NCBI GenBank assembly: GCA_002375765.1
Contig: DFMV01000016.1
Location: forward strand, 99,087 to 163,086
Source: Rhizobiales bacterium UBA3584
Lineage (GTDB): Bacteria > Pseudomonadota > Alphaproteobacteria > Rhizobiales > Devosiaceae
DNA: 64,000 nucleotides
Direction of reading: 5' to 3'
Shown here: in pieces, positions 40,947 to 50,730 of the stretch
Layout of the letters: each line of letters begins with the position of its first letter
Numbering within the stretch: the first letter of the stretch is position 1
Made by a program: the position numbers and the translations under genes
Notes under the pieces: generated by a model
Told to the model about the DNA's origin: nothing
The model's input: the letters and a program-made list of their open reading frames with translations, nothing else
The model's database searches: none

Positions 40947-43302
40947 GGTTCGCTCCGACAGCGTCGTTACGGCCACGGATCGCAACCGCAAGTTTGCGGA
41001 AGGCGCAAGCCATGCCGAAAGGGCGGCGGACAGGATGGGCCGCACCGTGGGCCGTCTCGCCGGGCAGTTCATCGCCCTCGCCGCTGTCACGTTCTCGTTC
41101 AACACCATGATCCGCGAGGCTCGTGCCTTCGATGCCGCATTGGCCGAAGTCTCGACGCTTCTCCCGGTGGTGGAAGGAGAGATCGACGCCATCGCGGAAG
41201 CCTCGCGGCGCATGTCTCGAGAGTTCGGCACCACGGCGGCGTCACAGGCCCAAGCCTTCTATCAGGCCATCTCTGCCGGGGCAGGGGATGCGGCACAGGC
41301 AACGGAATTGCTTACGGTCGCAAACCGTACCGCCATCGGTGGCATCACTCAGGTCACGGTCGCGGTCGATATCCTGACCACGGCGACAAACGCATATGCC
41401 GCCAGTGGCCTCACGGCTTCGGACGCGGCCGATACGCTGTTCGTCGGCATGAGGGCAGGCAAGACCACAATTGACGAGCTGGCGAGCACGCTGGGCCGGG
41501 TTATTCCCCAGGCTACGGCTGTGGGTCTGAGCTTTGATGAGATCGTCGCTGCCACGGCCGCCCTGACCACTCAGGGGCAGTCGACCGAAATGGCCGTCAC
41601 TGGCCTGTCGGGCATCATGACGCAACTGCTCAAGCCTTCTTCTCAGGCCGTCGATCTGGCCAAAGAGCTGGGCATCGAGTTCAGCGCTACGGCTGCACAG
41701 ACCATGGGCCTTGCCGGGTTCATGGAATATCTGGTCGAGGCGACCGGGGGCAGCCAAGAAGCGCTTGCCATGCTGTTCGGATCGACCGAGGCCCTGCGGG
41801 CGGTGTTCTCGCTTGCGGGTCAGGGCGGCGAGAAGTTCAACGACATCCTTGGCGATATGGAGGAACGGGCAGGGGCGGCAGACGAAGCGTTCAACCGGGT
41901 TTCGGAATCGCTCGATCAGCGGCTCAATGTCGTCATGGCCCGCTTTGGCGATCATGCCTTGGGTGCTGGGCAAGTGTTGCTGTCCGTCATGGTCCCTGCC
42001 TTGGAACTGCTTGCCGGTGCAGCCGACATTCTGGCCGCCAATATGGATCGCCTTGTTTCGTATCTTGGTGTTGCCGCGGTAGCTGGGGCCATCGCCTTCC
42101 GTGGTGCGATCGCAGCGGCAGCGGCTGCCACCTGGGGCTTCGTCTCGGCACTGGTCGCAACCCGTGCAGCGTTGATCCGAACCGGGCTAGGCGCCCTTGT
42201 CGTGGTTCTCGGTGAGCTGGTCTATCAGCTTTGGGAGGCCATCGACCGCGCCGGCGGATTCGGCAATGCCATGCAGGCAGCGGGACGCACAGCGAACCGC
42301 GCCATCGAGAGCATCAAGAACGGCGCGACGGCAATGGATCGGGCCCTGCGCGGTGTTGCCTTTAGCGTCGAGGCGGCATTTCGCACGGCATGGGGCAACA
42401 TTCTCATTGGTTTTGAGAACATGATGGCCGCGATCACCGGTCAGGCTCCCGATACATTCGGCGCCATAGCGTCTCCCGGCAATCTCCAGCTTAGTGAGGC
42501 TGATCGCGCACGGGAATCGGCAGATCGAGAGTTCGGCTATGCAAGCCATTTCTGGGATTTGGCGATGAACGGCACGCCTGAGCCCAACGTGCCGGGTACA
42601 CCGGGCGGTCGTGGTCGTGGCGGGGGTCTCGACACTGACAACATGCCCGACATTCCAGCGATGACCCAAGACCTCGAAATGCTTGGCGGCGCGCTTGAGG
42701 CGGCCAACGACAATCTTGATGAGTTTGCCGAGGCGCTTGCCCTTGTGGATGGCCAGAAAAGCCCATTCGAGCAGCTTGCCAATGATATGGCCGTGCTGGA
42801 TGAGGCTTTGGCCGCCGGTGCCATATCGTGGGAGCAATACGGGGCAGCGGCTTTCCGGGCCAACGCCACGGCTGCGAGCTCGGTCCTCGGTCTTGCGGGC
42901 GGCCTGACGAGCGCCCTGAGCCAGATGTTCCAGGACAATAAGGCCTTTGCCATCGCCAACGCGGTGGTTTCGACTGCCGAGGCGGTGATGAAAGCCCTGG
43001 CCACCTATGGCCCAACGCCATGGGGCTTTGCCGCCGCTGGTGTGGCCGCTGCCACGGGCGCGGCCCAGATCGCGGCTATCGCCAGTGCCCAGAAGGGCAG
43101 CGCAAGTGCGCCCGGTGTGAAAGGCTCTGCCGTGTCGCAGGCTTCCCAGCCGCAACAGACGCAAAGCACCACCCAGATCAATCTCACCCTTGGCGGCAAT
43201 GGCCGCTATTCGAGGGATGACGTCAGGGATTTGCTTGAGCAGATGACAAACGAGCTAAGCGATGGCGTCGGGACCAAATTCAAACTGGCGGTGAACCAAT
43301 GA
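40918..43302 (+). CDS. Tail length tape-measure protein
   Basis: 794 residues. Typical tape-measure architecture: a long helical, alanine-rich N-terminal part with the TP901-type core (LAEVSTLLPVVEGEIDAIAE; MSREFGTTAASQAQAFYQAISAGAG; QVTVAVDILTTATNAYA), hydrophobic segments near 370-430, and a helical tail. By the usual rule of about 1.5 angstrom per residue it predicts a tail near 120 nm. The start overlaps the end of the chaperone extension. Confidence 0.9.
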   Translation: MADIAQLGLEVRSDSVVTATDRNRKFAEGASHAERAADRMGRTVGRLAGQFIALAAVTFSFNTMIREARAFDAALAEVSTLLPVVEGEIDAIAEASRRMSREFGTTAASQAQAFYQAISAGAGDAAQATELLTVANRTAIGGITQVTVAVDILTTATNAYAASGLTASDAADTLFVGMRAGKTTIDELASTLGRVIPQATAVGLSFDEIVAATAALTTQGQSTEMAVTGLSGIMTQLLKPSSQAVDLAKELGIEFSATAAQTMGLAGFMEYLVEATGGSQEALAMLFGSTEALRAVFSLAGQGGEKFNDILGDMEERAGAADEAFNRVSESLDQRLNVVMARFGDHALGAGQVLLSVMVPALELLAGAADILAANMDRLVSYLGVAAVAGAIAFRGAIAAAAAATWGFVSALVATRAALIRTGLGALVVVLGELVYQLWEAIDRAGGFGNAMQAAGRTANRAIESIKNGATAMDRALRGVAFSVEAAFRTAWGNILIGFENMMAAITGQAPDTFGAIASPGNLQLSEADRARESADREFGYASHFWDLAMNGTPEPNVPGTPGGRGRGGGLDTDNMPDIPAMTQDLEMLGGALEAANDNLDEFAEALALVDGQKSPFEQLANDMAVLDEALAAGAISWEQYGAAAFRANATAASSVLGLAGGLTSALSQMFQDNKAFAIANAVVSTAEAVMKALATYGPTPWGFAAAGVAAATGAAQIAAIASAQKGSASAPGVKGSAVSQASQPQQTQSTTQINLTLGGNGRYSRDDVRDLLEQMTNELSDGVGTKFKLAVNQ

Positions 43303-44096
43303 TCGTTCTTTCCCGGTCGCTGGTTCTCAGCCCGACCAGCGCCGTTAATCTATCCGCGCCTGTCATCCTGTGGGATTCGATTGCGGACGTTGCATCGATT
43401 ACGGCCAGTTCGGAGGATGATGCATATCCTGCCAGCAACCTTGCGACCGAATCCACCATCGAAGTGTGGAAGGCAGAGGCCACGGGCGAGGTCACCATCG
43501 AGGTCAACACCGGGGGCCAAATCATTGATGCGGTCGGGTTTGCCCGGTCCAACTTCGGCACTGCCGGAGCGATGATCATGGTCGAGGCTCTTATCGATGC
43601 GGTTTGGGTAGAGGTGATCGAGGAATTCATTCCCGCCGACAACTCGCCGCTGTTGATGAGGTTTGAGCCTGCCAACGTCACGACGCTGCGGGTGACCATC
43701 ACGTCGCCGACAGTCGTGGCCTCGGCCGCTGTCATGTTCGTGGGCAAGCTTCTCGTTTTCCCCCACGGGATATCGGCAGGGCATGTCCCTCTCGATCATG
43801 CGCGCGAAACTCAGGTGGTCAATGGAACGTCAGAGGCAGGTAACTTCCTCGGGCGCATCGTGACGGGCCAGTCGGCCCAGACCAGCGCGCAGTTCAACAA
43901 CCTGCCGGCGGACTGGTTCTACGATGAGATGAGTGAGTTTGTTCAACGCGGGGCATCAGGGGCGTTCTTCTTTGCCTGGCTGCCCAAGAGCAGACCCCAG
44001 AGCGTTGGGTATAGCTGGCTGACCGCCGACCCGCAGCCCAACGAAGGATCGATCTATGTCGATGTCGTGCTGAACTACGGCGGCATGGTCCGCTAG
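43299..44096 (+). CDS. Distal tail-like protein
   Basis: 265 residues, beta-rich throughout. The N-terminal half could be a discoidin/galactose-binding-like fold (ASSEDDAYPASNLATESTIEVWKAEATGEVTIEVN ... DAVGFARSNF). The C-terminal part contains FLPADWFYDEMSEFVQRGASGAFFFAWLPKSRP-type tail-tip sequence. Position directly after the tape measure is that of the Dit or tail-tip hub subunit. Assignment mainly from position. Confidence 0.55.
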   Translation: MIVLSRSLVLSPTSAVNLSAPVILWDSIADVASITASSEDDAYPASNLATESTIEVWKAEATGEVTIEVNTGGQIIDAVGFARSNFGTAGAMIMVEALIDAVWVEVIEEFIPADNSPLLMRFEPANVTTLRVTITSPTVVASAAVMFVGKLLVFPHGISAGHVPLDHARETQVVNGTSEAGNFLGRIVTGQSAQTSAQFNNLPADWFYDEMSEFVQRGASGAFFFAWLPKSRPQSVGYSWLTADPQPNEGSIYVDVVLNYGGMVR

Positions 44097-44123
44097 CCGC
44101 ACCGTATCGATGGATTTACCAAC

Positions 44124-44147
44124 GCCGCCTTTCGGGGCGGCTTTTTT
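44124..44147 (+). terminator. Terminator between distal tail and hub genes
   Basis: GCCGCC-TTTCGG-GGCGGC followed by six T. Confidence 0.75.
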
Positions 44148-44157
44148 GTGAGCCGCT

Positions 44158-46446
44158 ATGACTGCCCAACGCGCGATAACCCTAGTCGAGATCGACATTC
44201 CCTATTGCACGCTGAGCTATGGCGTTGCGCCATGCACCGCCGTGCTGGGCGTCGATAGCGAAGTCAAATGCTGGAACACATTTTCGACATGTGCGAAACG
44301 CGAGGACTTTGACGAGGGCACCGTTACGCTGCGGTTCGCCAAGGCAGCCACCTATCTCGATGAGAGCGGCATTGATGCCATTCCATCGATCATAGATGCC
44401 CGCTACGAGCCCGCTGAGCTGTCTTTGGGGGAGCCGAGCCTTGGGGTGCGGGCCAAGCTGTCCGTGACGCTCTCCGACCATCCCTACGGCGATACGGGGG
44501 AAGGTTTCGACAAGTATCGCACCGAACGGACATATGACCCGGCAAAGACGGGCACATTCTGGGGCAAATTCCGCGCCCGGCATCCGGTTCTCAAGGGCCG
44601 CCCCATCCGCCTCATTCGCGGCTTTGTGGGTCAAACACTGGAGGAAATGGAAACCCGGCACCTGTTTGTCGATTCGACGGACACGGATGAGGATGGGCGG
44701 TTCACAATCACCGGCAAGGACGTGATCAAGTTGGCCGATGGCGACCGTGCCCTGGCTCCCACACCTTCGAAGGGCTATCTCGTTGCCGACATCACCGCCG
44801 GGGCAACATCGGCAACGCTGGCGCCGTCTGGCATAGGCAATGCTGAATATCCGTCATCGGGTCATCTGGCGATCGGTGGCAGCGAGATTGTCGCCTTCAC
44901 ACGGTCGGGTGACACCCTGACCTTAACGCGGGGTCAGTTCGGGACCGAGGCGCAGTCCCATAGCGCTCAGGACCGGGCCCAGGTCTGCCTCTATTATCAG
45001 GGCGTCGACCCAGCGGACATCATCGAAGATCTGTTCACGACCTACGCCAACATTCCTGACGCTCAAATCCCGCTGGCGGACTGGAAGGACGAAACCGCGG
45101 CATATCTGCGCCGGGTCTATACCGCGATGATCGCCGAGCCGACCCCGGTTCGCGATCTGGTGTCCGAACTGGTCGAGCAGGCCGCATTGGTCCTGATCCC
45201 GGATGACATCACCCAGACCATCCGGCTCCAGGTGCTGCGGACCATCAACACCGATGCCGCGATCTGGAGCGAGGAGAACATTGGCAAGGGTACGCTGCGG
45301 ATCAAGGATCAGCCCGCAAAGCGCATCACGAACTGCATCACGTATTACGGGCTCATCAACCCGCTTGAGAACGTCGATGACCCCAAGAACTATCGCTCGA
45401 TCGAGGCCTACGACGCGACCGACTTTGACGTTGAGAACCAGCCCACCATCAAGCGCATATTCTCGCGCTGGATACCGGCCTTTGGGCGCACCGTTGCCGA
45501 ACGGCTCAACCTGATCCAGATCGGGCGGTATCAGTCCGCGCCTCGCGCGTTCTCTTTCGACGTGTTCCGCGACCGCGATCCCCAGCTTGGCACAGGCTAC
45601 CTGATGTCTTCATGGCCGATGCAGTTGGCCAGCGGAGAGCGCGATCAGGTGCCGATGCAGATCACGCGCATGCGTCCCGGCGATGCGTGGCTTTCGCTTG
45701 AAGGTGAGGAGGTGCGCTTTCTCGACCTTGATGAGCAGGATCTGACGAACCGCGTCATCATCATCGATGGCAGCGCGAACAACATCAATCTGCGCAGCAT
45801 TCACGACAGCCTGTTTCCGCCACTGACAGAAGGCGATGAGATCACCTTCATCGTCAATTCGGGGGTTGTGGTCGGGTCCACCAGCACCGGCAGTCCCGCT
45901 ATGCACGTCGGCACTTGGCCAGCAGGGTTTGTTCCGCTCGTTCAGGTGCGCGGGAGAATACAGGGCCGCGCCGGTAACGGCGGGCGGGGCGGTCAGAACG
46001 GCGGTAACGGTGCATCAGGTGGTGCAGGCGGGCGTGCGCTCTACACCCGCTCTCCGATTACCCTAGAGCTTCTATCGGGCGCCCAGATTTGGGGCGGCGG
46101 CGGCGGTGGCGGCGGTGGTGGTTCGCGGTTCGGCGCCAGAGGCGGCGGCGGTGGTGGCGGCGGCGCGGGCACACTGCCGGGATCGGGCGGGGCCGGAGGG
46201 TCGGGGCAGCAGAGCGGTCAGCCAGGCAAGCCGGGCACAGCAACCGCTGGCGGGGCGGGTGGTGCTGGCGCCTACTCAGCAGGCGACGGTCGCGCTGGTG
46301 GCGGGCCGGGCCAGTCGGGTACGGCAGGTCAGGCGGGTTACGGAACAAGCGGCGGCGCTGGCGGTGCTGCAGGATCGGCCATCGATGGCGTGTCTTACAT
46401 CACAATAACGGGTTCGGGCGACCTTCGCGGGCCCCAGGTCAACTAG
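44158..46446 (+). CDS. Tail hub protein with a polyglycine adhesin-like domain
   Basis: 762 residues. Residues 1-600 are a tail-hub-like body (SLGEPSLGVRAKLSVTLSDHPYGD; GYLVADITAGATSATLAPSG; SEENIGKGTLRIKDQPAKRI; GYLMSSWPMQL). Residues about 600-745 are extremely glycine-rich, with runs of eight to ten Gly and repeated GGAGG/GQSG/GKPG units, then a short beta end. In T-even Gp38 adhesins such regions fold into polyglycine-II bundles that display receptor-binding loops. It is therefore a candidate receptor-binding tip. Confidence 0.7.
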   Translation: MTAQRAITLVEIDIPYCTLSYGVAPCTAVLGVDSEVKCWNTFSTCAKREDFDEGTVTLRFAKAATYLDESGIDAIPSIIDARYEPAELSLGEPSLGVRAKLSVTLSDHPYGDTGEGFDKYRTERTYDPAKTGTFWGKFRARHPVLKGRPIRLIRGFVGQTLEEMETRHLFVDSTDTDEDGRFTITGKDVIKLADGDRALAPTPSKGYLVADITAGATSATLAPSGIGNAEYPSSGHLAIGGSEIVAFTRSGDTLTLTRGQFGTEAQSHSAQDRAQVCLYYQGVDPADIIEDLFTTYANIPDAQIPLADWKDETAAYLRRVYTAMIAEPTPVRDLVSELVEQAALVLIPDDITQTIRLQVLRTINTDAAIWSEENIGKGTLRIKDQPAKRITNCITYYGLINPLENVDDPKNYRSIEAYDATDFDVENQPTIKRIFSRWIPAFGRTVAERLNLIQIGRYQSAPRAFSFDVFRDRDPQLGTGYLMSSWPMQLASGERDQVPMQITRMRPGDAWLSLEGEEVRFLDLDEQDLTNRVIIIDGSANNINLRSIHDSLFPPLTEGDEITFIVNSGVVVGSTSTGSPAMHVGTWPAGFVPLVQVRGRIQGRAGNGGRGGQNGGNGASGGAGGRALYTRSPITLELLSGAQIWGGGGGGGGGGSRFGARGGGGGGGGAGTLPGSGGAGGSGQQSGQPGKPGTATAGGAGGAGAYSAGDGRAGGGPGQSGTAGQAGYGTSGGAGGAAGSAIDGVSYITITGSGDLRGPQVN

Positions 46447-46456
46447 GAATTAATCC

Positions 46457-49396
46457 ATGACATTGGCAAGATATACCGGAACCGTGCAGGACGCGGCGGG
46501 CAACGCTGTGGCTGGTTGTGAGATCGAGGTGCGCAGCGAAAGCACCGGACTTCTGGCGGTCCTTTATTCTGACAGGGACGGGCTCAATCAGATCAGCAAT
46601 CGGTTCACGGCTCCAGACGCGACGTTTTCGTTCCACACCACGGGCGGGGCTTACCGAGTCACGGCGACTAAGGCCGGGTTCTCGGCAGAATGGCGCTTTG
46701 TGGCCATAGGGACGATGCAGGAACAGGATGTCGAGGGCATTGTGTTCAGCCTGCAGGCGGGCATTGTTCCGGCCCTGACACGGGCCGAACTGGAGCTTTA
46801 CATCCCGCCCGTGCCAGAGGAAGGCGAAGCTCTCCCCCGCGCCGGGGTGGTCTATGCCGATCCAGTCGCGTCGAACAACGGGTATTGGGTCTATAGCTTT
46901 GCTGATGAGGAATGGAAGTGGGCACGGCCCCTGTCCGATACGCTGGCAAGGCTGACGATTGTTGGCGGGGATGAAAACGCCATTGTTGCGACGGCTTCGC
47001 CAGGCGTTGATCCTGCATCGGTGATTGCGTTCTTCATCGACCCTTCGACGCCCAACACCGGCCCGGTGACGATCTCGATCAATGGCGATGATCCGGTTTC
47101 GGCCTATGATTACACTGGGGCTGAATTTCCCGCTGGGGCGTTTTCTAACCGCCTGTTCCTAACGCGCGAGGCGGATGGATCTCTGCAGTCGGTAATGCCG
47201 GCTGACATCGTTGCGCAGGCCGCCGCCAAGCTGGAAGAATTCCTGTCCCATTTCCTTGGCAACTTCGCTGACGATACGGCTGCCGCAACGGCCGCCGGAA
47301 CGCCAGTCGAGGGCCAGTTCTACTGGAACACCACGAGCAAGATCTATCGGTATTTTGATGGATCAACATGGCAGCCCTTCCCGTACGCGGCACTCGATGA
47401 CGGGTCCGTTACCGAGCCCAAGCTTGCAAACGCTGTGGCCCTATCCCTCGCCAATGTGCAGCCGACGCGTGCTGGTATAGCCGCGCTTGATACCACACGC
47501 TACAACGTCGCCTATCTGGCAGAGTCGGGGCGGGCGGGAGCGTTCCTTTGGAACCCGAGCGATCTTTCGGCAAGGCTGTCGCCGTCCTCGCTGACGACGA
47601 CCAGTGTTGACGATGCGGGAGACGTTCTCACGCTCGCAGATCACGGGTTACGCACTGGCGACGGCCTATATCCAACCACGACAGCAGATGGTCTGACAGC
47701 AGAAACGATCTATCGAGTTATCGCGCAGGAAACAGATGCCGTATACTTCTATAATCAGACTGCGGCGTTTACGGTAGGTCAGACGCTGACAGGCGGCACT
47801 TCGGGCGCGACGGCGACCATTGACAAGATCGATGATCGCGGGACGTGGGGCCTTCTTTATCTGAGCAATTTGACTGGCGCGTATGTCGTTGATGAGACGA
47901 TTACCGATGGCGCGGGCGGCTCAGCAGACGCACAGAAGGTCAACGCCACCGAATACGACCCCGACCGTTTTCAAGTGGCATTGAACGCGACTGATGCCTT
48001 TGCGGGAACCGCCGTCAATCTCACAGGAACAACGAACCTCACCTTCAACAAGCATATTGACCCTGGAGAAGGTGTTTACATCATTCCAGATGGTTCTGCC
48101 ATTGACGGATCGCAAGGCGCGTGGGTTCGTCAGCACGATGGCCCTCACGACATACGCTGGTGGGGTGGAAAGTCAGACAGCGGCACGACAAACAACGCTA
48201 TTGCGCTCCACGATGCTCAGGCAGCGCTCCCGTCCGAAGGGGGCAGTATTTACGTCCCCGGCGCTTCAGGGTTTTACCAACTGAATAACAACTTCTACCT
48301 CAAGAGCCATAACTGGTTGGTTGGCGAGGGCGTTGCTTCGTTCCTAAAGGGCAACGGTGCGGGCGTTGTGGTTGATGCTGTCTCTTTCCCAGAGATACGC
48401 ACCTTGTGGGGCATCGATAAGATCAGGGTTGACCGCGCCGGGGCGGTTGGGCCTGCCGTATTCCTGAGGGGCAAGGCTGTAAGCGGCCATGCGCCTGTTC
48501 GTGGTGTCATCCGCGACTTGACAATCCGCGCATCTACCGGCGATGGGCTGGTCTCTGAGGGGTCATATCTTGTCGATATGTATAACCCCAATATTCACGA
48601 TTTGACCAACGGCATTGGGCTGAAGCTCACGCAAGACCCTAATGCATCTTTGGGCGCCTATGCATGGAAGGTGTACGGCGGCGAAATCGCCTGGTGCAAT
48701 ATAGGCGTTTTTATCTACCGCGCATTTGGTGTCCATTTTTACGGAACGGCCATTGAGGGCAACCTGACAAGAGGTGCCGATGTCAATGAATTCTCCGATG
48801 CGGTCGGGTTCTATGGGTGTTATTTCGAGGCGAACGGCGGCAGCACTGGGCAGGACATCCGCACTCCGCCGCTACAGGTTCGGGCTCCGCGCTCGCTCGT
48901 TATTGATGGGTGCAACTTCCAGGACAGCGGAGGGAAAGACCATTCAATTGTACTGAATGCCGGAGAAAACGTCTCCGTCACTAACAATTGGTTCAACGGC
49001 TATCCTGTTTCAAAGGTCATGGTTGGCTCTGGTGTTACTGGGTATGAGCGCAACAATCGCGTCGACGCTTCCAGCCCCACCGTGGACACGTACCGCACCG
49101 GATTTCGTGCTCCGCTGGATGAACACGTGGTTACTGCGGAAGTTGTTTTTGATTGGCCTTCGATCGCGGCTGGCGGCGCATCATCTTCTACGTTTACAGT
49201 TTCCGGGGTCTCCGCAGGAGATATCGTCATCGGATGGTCAACTACGTCGACCGGGATTGTTGGTCTGCAAATGACAGCTGCGGTCGTCGGCACAAATACG
49301 GTCCGCGTTAATATTCACAACCCTTCCGGGTCGGCCGTTGACATGAGCAGCGCAACGTTCCGGTTTATTGTGCTGAAACAGGATGAATGGTTGTAG
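46457..49396 (+). CDS. Tailspike with a right-handed beta-helix, possible depolymerase
   Basis: 979 residues. The N-terminus has a carboxypeptidase-regulatory-like beta domain (YTGTVQDAAGNAVAGCEIEVRSESTG) that anchors to the tail. A linker region follows with Gly/Thr-rich beta repeats. From about residue 570 the pectate-lyase-like signature appears (DIRWWGGKSDSGTTNNAIALHDAQAAL, then IYVPG), followed by beta-helix coils up to about 880 and a C-terminal trimerising domain. Such spikes bind and often cut host capsule or exopolysaccharide. Catalytic residues cannot be named. Confidence 0.8.
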   Translation: MTLARYTGTVQDAAGNAVAGCEIEVRSESTGLLAVLYSDRDGLNQISNRFTAPDATFSFHTTGGAYRVTATKAGFSAEWRFVAIGTMQEQDVEGIVFSLQAGIVPALTRAELELYIPPVPEEGEALPRAGVVYADPVASNNGYWVYSFADEEWKWARPLSDTLARLTIVGGDENAIVATASPGVDPASVIAFFIDPSTPNTGPVTISINGDDPVSAYDYTGAEFPAGAFSNRLFLTREADGSLQSVMPADIVAQAAAKLEEFLSHFLGNFADDTAAATAAGTPVEGQFYWNTTSKIYRYFDGSTWQPFPYAALDDGSVTEPKLANAVALSLANVQPTRAGIAALDTTRYNVAYLAESGRAGAFLWNPSDLSARLSPSSLTTTSVDDAGDVLTLADHGLRTGDGLYPTTTADGLTAETIYRVIAQETDAVYFYNQTAAFTVGQTLTGGTSGATATIDKIDDRGTWGLLYLSNLTGAYVVDETITDGAGGSADAQKVNATEYDPDRFQVALNATDAFAGTAVNLTGTTNLTFNKHIDPGEGVYIIPDGSAIDGSQGAWVRQHDGPHDIRWWGGKSDSGTTNNAIALHDAQAALPSEGGSIYVPGASGFYQLNNNFYLKSHNWLVGEGVASFLKGNGAGVVVDAVSFPEIRTLWGIDKIRVDRAGAVGPAVFLRGKAVSGHAPVRGVIRDLTIRASTGDGLVSEGSYLVDMYNPNIHDLTNGIGLKLTQDPNASLGAYAWKVYGGEIAWCNIGVFIYRAFGVHFYGTAIEGNLTRGADVNEFSDAVGFYGCYFEANGGSTGQDIRTPPLQVRAPRSLVIDGCNFQDSGGKDHSIVLNAGENVSVTNNWFNGYPVSKVMVGSGVTGYERNNRVDASSPTVDTYRTGFRAPLDEHVVTAEVVFDWPSIAAGGASSSTFTVSGVSAGDIVIGWSTTSTGIVGLQMTAAVVGTNTVRVNIHNPSGSAVDMSSATFRFIVLKQDEWL

Positions 49397-49407
49397 TTTC
49401 GGCATCG

Positions 49408-49431
49408 GCGGTGCCCCTAATGGGGCACCGC
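49408..49431. terminator. Strong hairpin between tailspike and flippase genes
   Basis: GCGGTGCCCC-TAAT-GGGGCACCGC, a perfect 10-bp stem with a 4-base loop between two convergent genes. Lacks a long T-run, but probably blocks both transcripts. Confidence 0.6.
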
Positions 49432-49440
49432 GCATACTCC

Positions 49441-50616
49441 TCAAGCGCGATGAGTGGCGGCAACAGGCCCAATGCTACGAGCGGCCAGCACGTATACGAA
49501 CACAAGTGCAACAATGGATATGCTGATTGCCAAATCCGCTGATCCGCTCAAAGCGAAAAGCGCGTAAAACATCGCCATCAGCACCACTGAAAGCAACGCT
49601 GGGAACGTGGTGTTGAAGATGGGAGAAAGGGGTCTGAGGACGAATATGTAGTAGGCCAAGGGCTGCGCAACTAAAAACAGTGAGGCTGCAAGCAGCGTGA
49701 TCCGATTGAACGAAGGGCTGCCGAAAGCCAACTCGTAGGCGAGAGGGAAAGCCGCAACCAGGACGGATGCAAAGACCAAATAAGAAGCCCCATAATATCG
49801 CAACAACGTGGGCAGTTCCGTATCGCCGAATGCCAGGTGCCGCTGGATCGATGCCTGAAGTTTTGCGAGGGGGACGACGTTTATGAAGCGCCCTGAACTT
49901 ATCGCGGCCATGAAGATGCGGAATTCGCCAATGGTGGCCGCCGTTGCTCCGGCGTATCCGAGAACGATCGTTGTGAGGCCGGTTATGCATATTGTGGGCA
50001 GACGAAACGATAACCCGCCTGCGAGTGTTCCAAAAGAGGGCCGGTCCCACCGAAACGACACCCTGCGCTGAGTCAGTAGAATGCCGCCTACAATCGTGGA
50101 CGCCAAGGCAAAGCCAGCCAAGTTGGCAGCAATAATGGCTCCTTCGATATCCAGATAGACCATGGACACGAATGTCACGAGATAAGCCGCAAGGGAGGTG
50201 TATCGGGCAACTGCTGCGAGTTTCACATCTTTCAAGGCAAACGCGGCCGCGCCAATGAGAGAGTAGAGGGCGTAAAATATGGCGACGAAGATCAGCAGAA
50301 TGATATCGAAGTCGCCTATCGTTGCCGCGACGGCGATTGTCATTAACACGCCTGTTTGAAGAGCGATATTCGAGAGATTGATGTTGGCTGTTTCGCCGTC
50401 GGTGCTTGAGTTCAAGTCAGCCTGATAGGATGGTTCCAGAAGCGCCTGGGCAAAGAACACCGGCGCCAAAAACAGCATCTGCGCACCGAATGCCGCAACG
50501 CCGATAATGAACGGGGCCACGAATGACTGAAACATCATCAGGGCAATGTTGCCAAACTGAAAGTGAATCGATGGGCTTCTAACTGCCCTGATCAGAAGCG
50601 ATAGAAGTTTTTTCAT
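49441..50616 (-). CDS. Wzx-like polysaccharide flippase, prophage-borne
   Basis: 391 residues with about ten to twelve hydrophobic helices. Organisation and motifs resemble the MOP/Wzx family: an N-terminal FGNIALMMFQSFVAPFIIGV helix region, FFAQALLEPSYQADL, and a C-terminal hydrophobic block. It should move lipid-linked sugar repeat units across the inner membrane. Start ATG 50616 behind GGGGGG. Locally more A+T-rich than the phage structural genes. It is slightly shorter than typical Wzx proteins (400-500), so a related membrane protein is possible. Confidence 0.65.
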   Translation of the reverse strand: MKKLLSLLIRAVRSPSIHFQFGNIALMMFQSFVAPFIIGVAAFGAQMLFLAPVFFAQALLEPSYQADLNSSTDGETANINLSNIALQTGVLMTIAVAATIGDFDIILLIFVAIFYALYSLIGAAAFALKDVKLAAVARYTSLAAYLVTFVSMVYLDIEGAIIAANLAGFALASTIVGGILLTQRRVSFRWDRPSFGTLAGGLSFRLPTICITGLTTIVLGYAGATAATIGEFRIFMAAISSGRFINVVPLAKLQASIQRHLAFGDTELPTLLRYYGASYLVFASVLVAAFPLAYELAFGSPSFNRITLLAASLFLVAQPLAYYIFVLRPLSPIFNTTFPALLSVVLMAMFYALFALSGSADLAISISIVALVFVYVLAARSIGPVAATHRA

Positions 50617-50730
50617 TATGACCCCCCGAAAAGTTACACTGAGCGAGACCGAGCGTTAAGAATATTGCGACAGCGCTTTGCGTTATCACGAAGCATATCT
50701 GCACAAAACTGGCAAACGCCAGTGCGACAA

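Noticed and set aside
46058..46348. Arg/His/Pro-rich frames opposite and beside the polyglycine region
   Set aside because: Produced by GGC/GGT repeats read in other frames.
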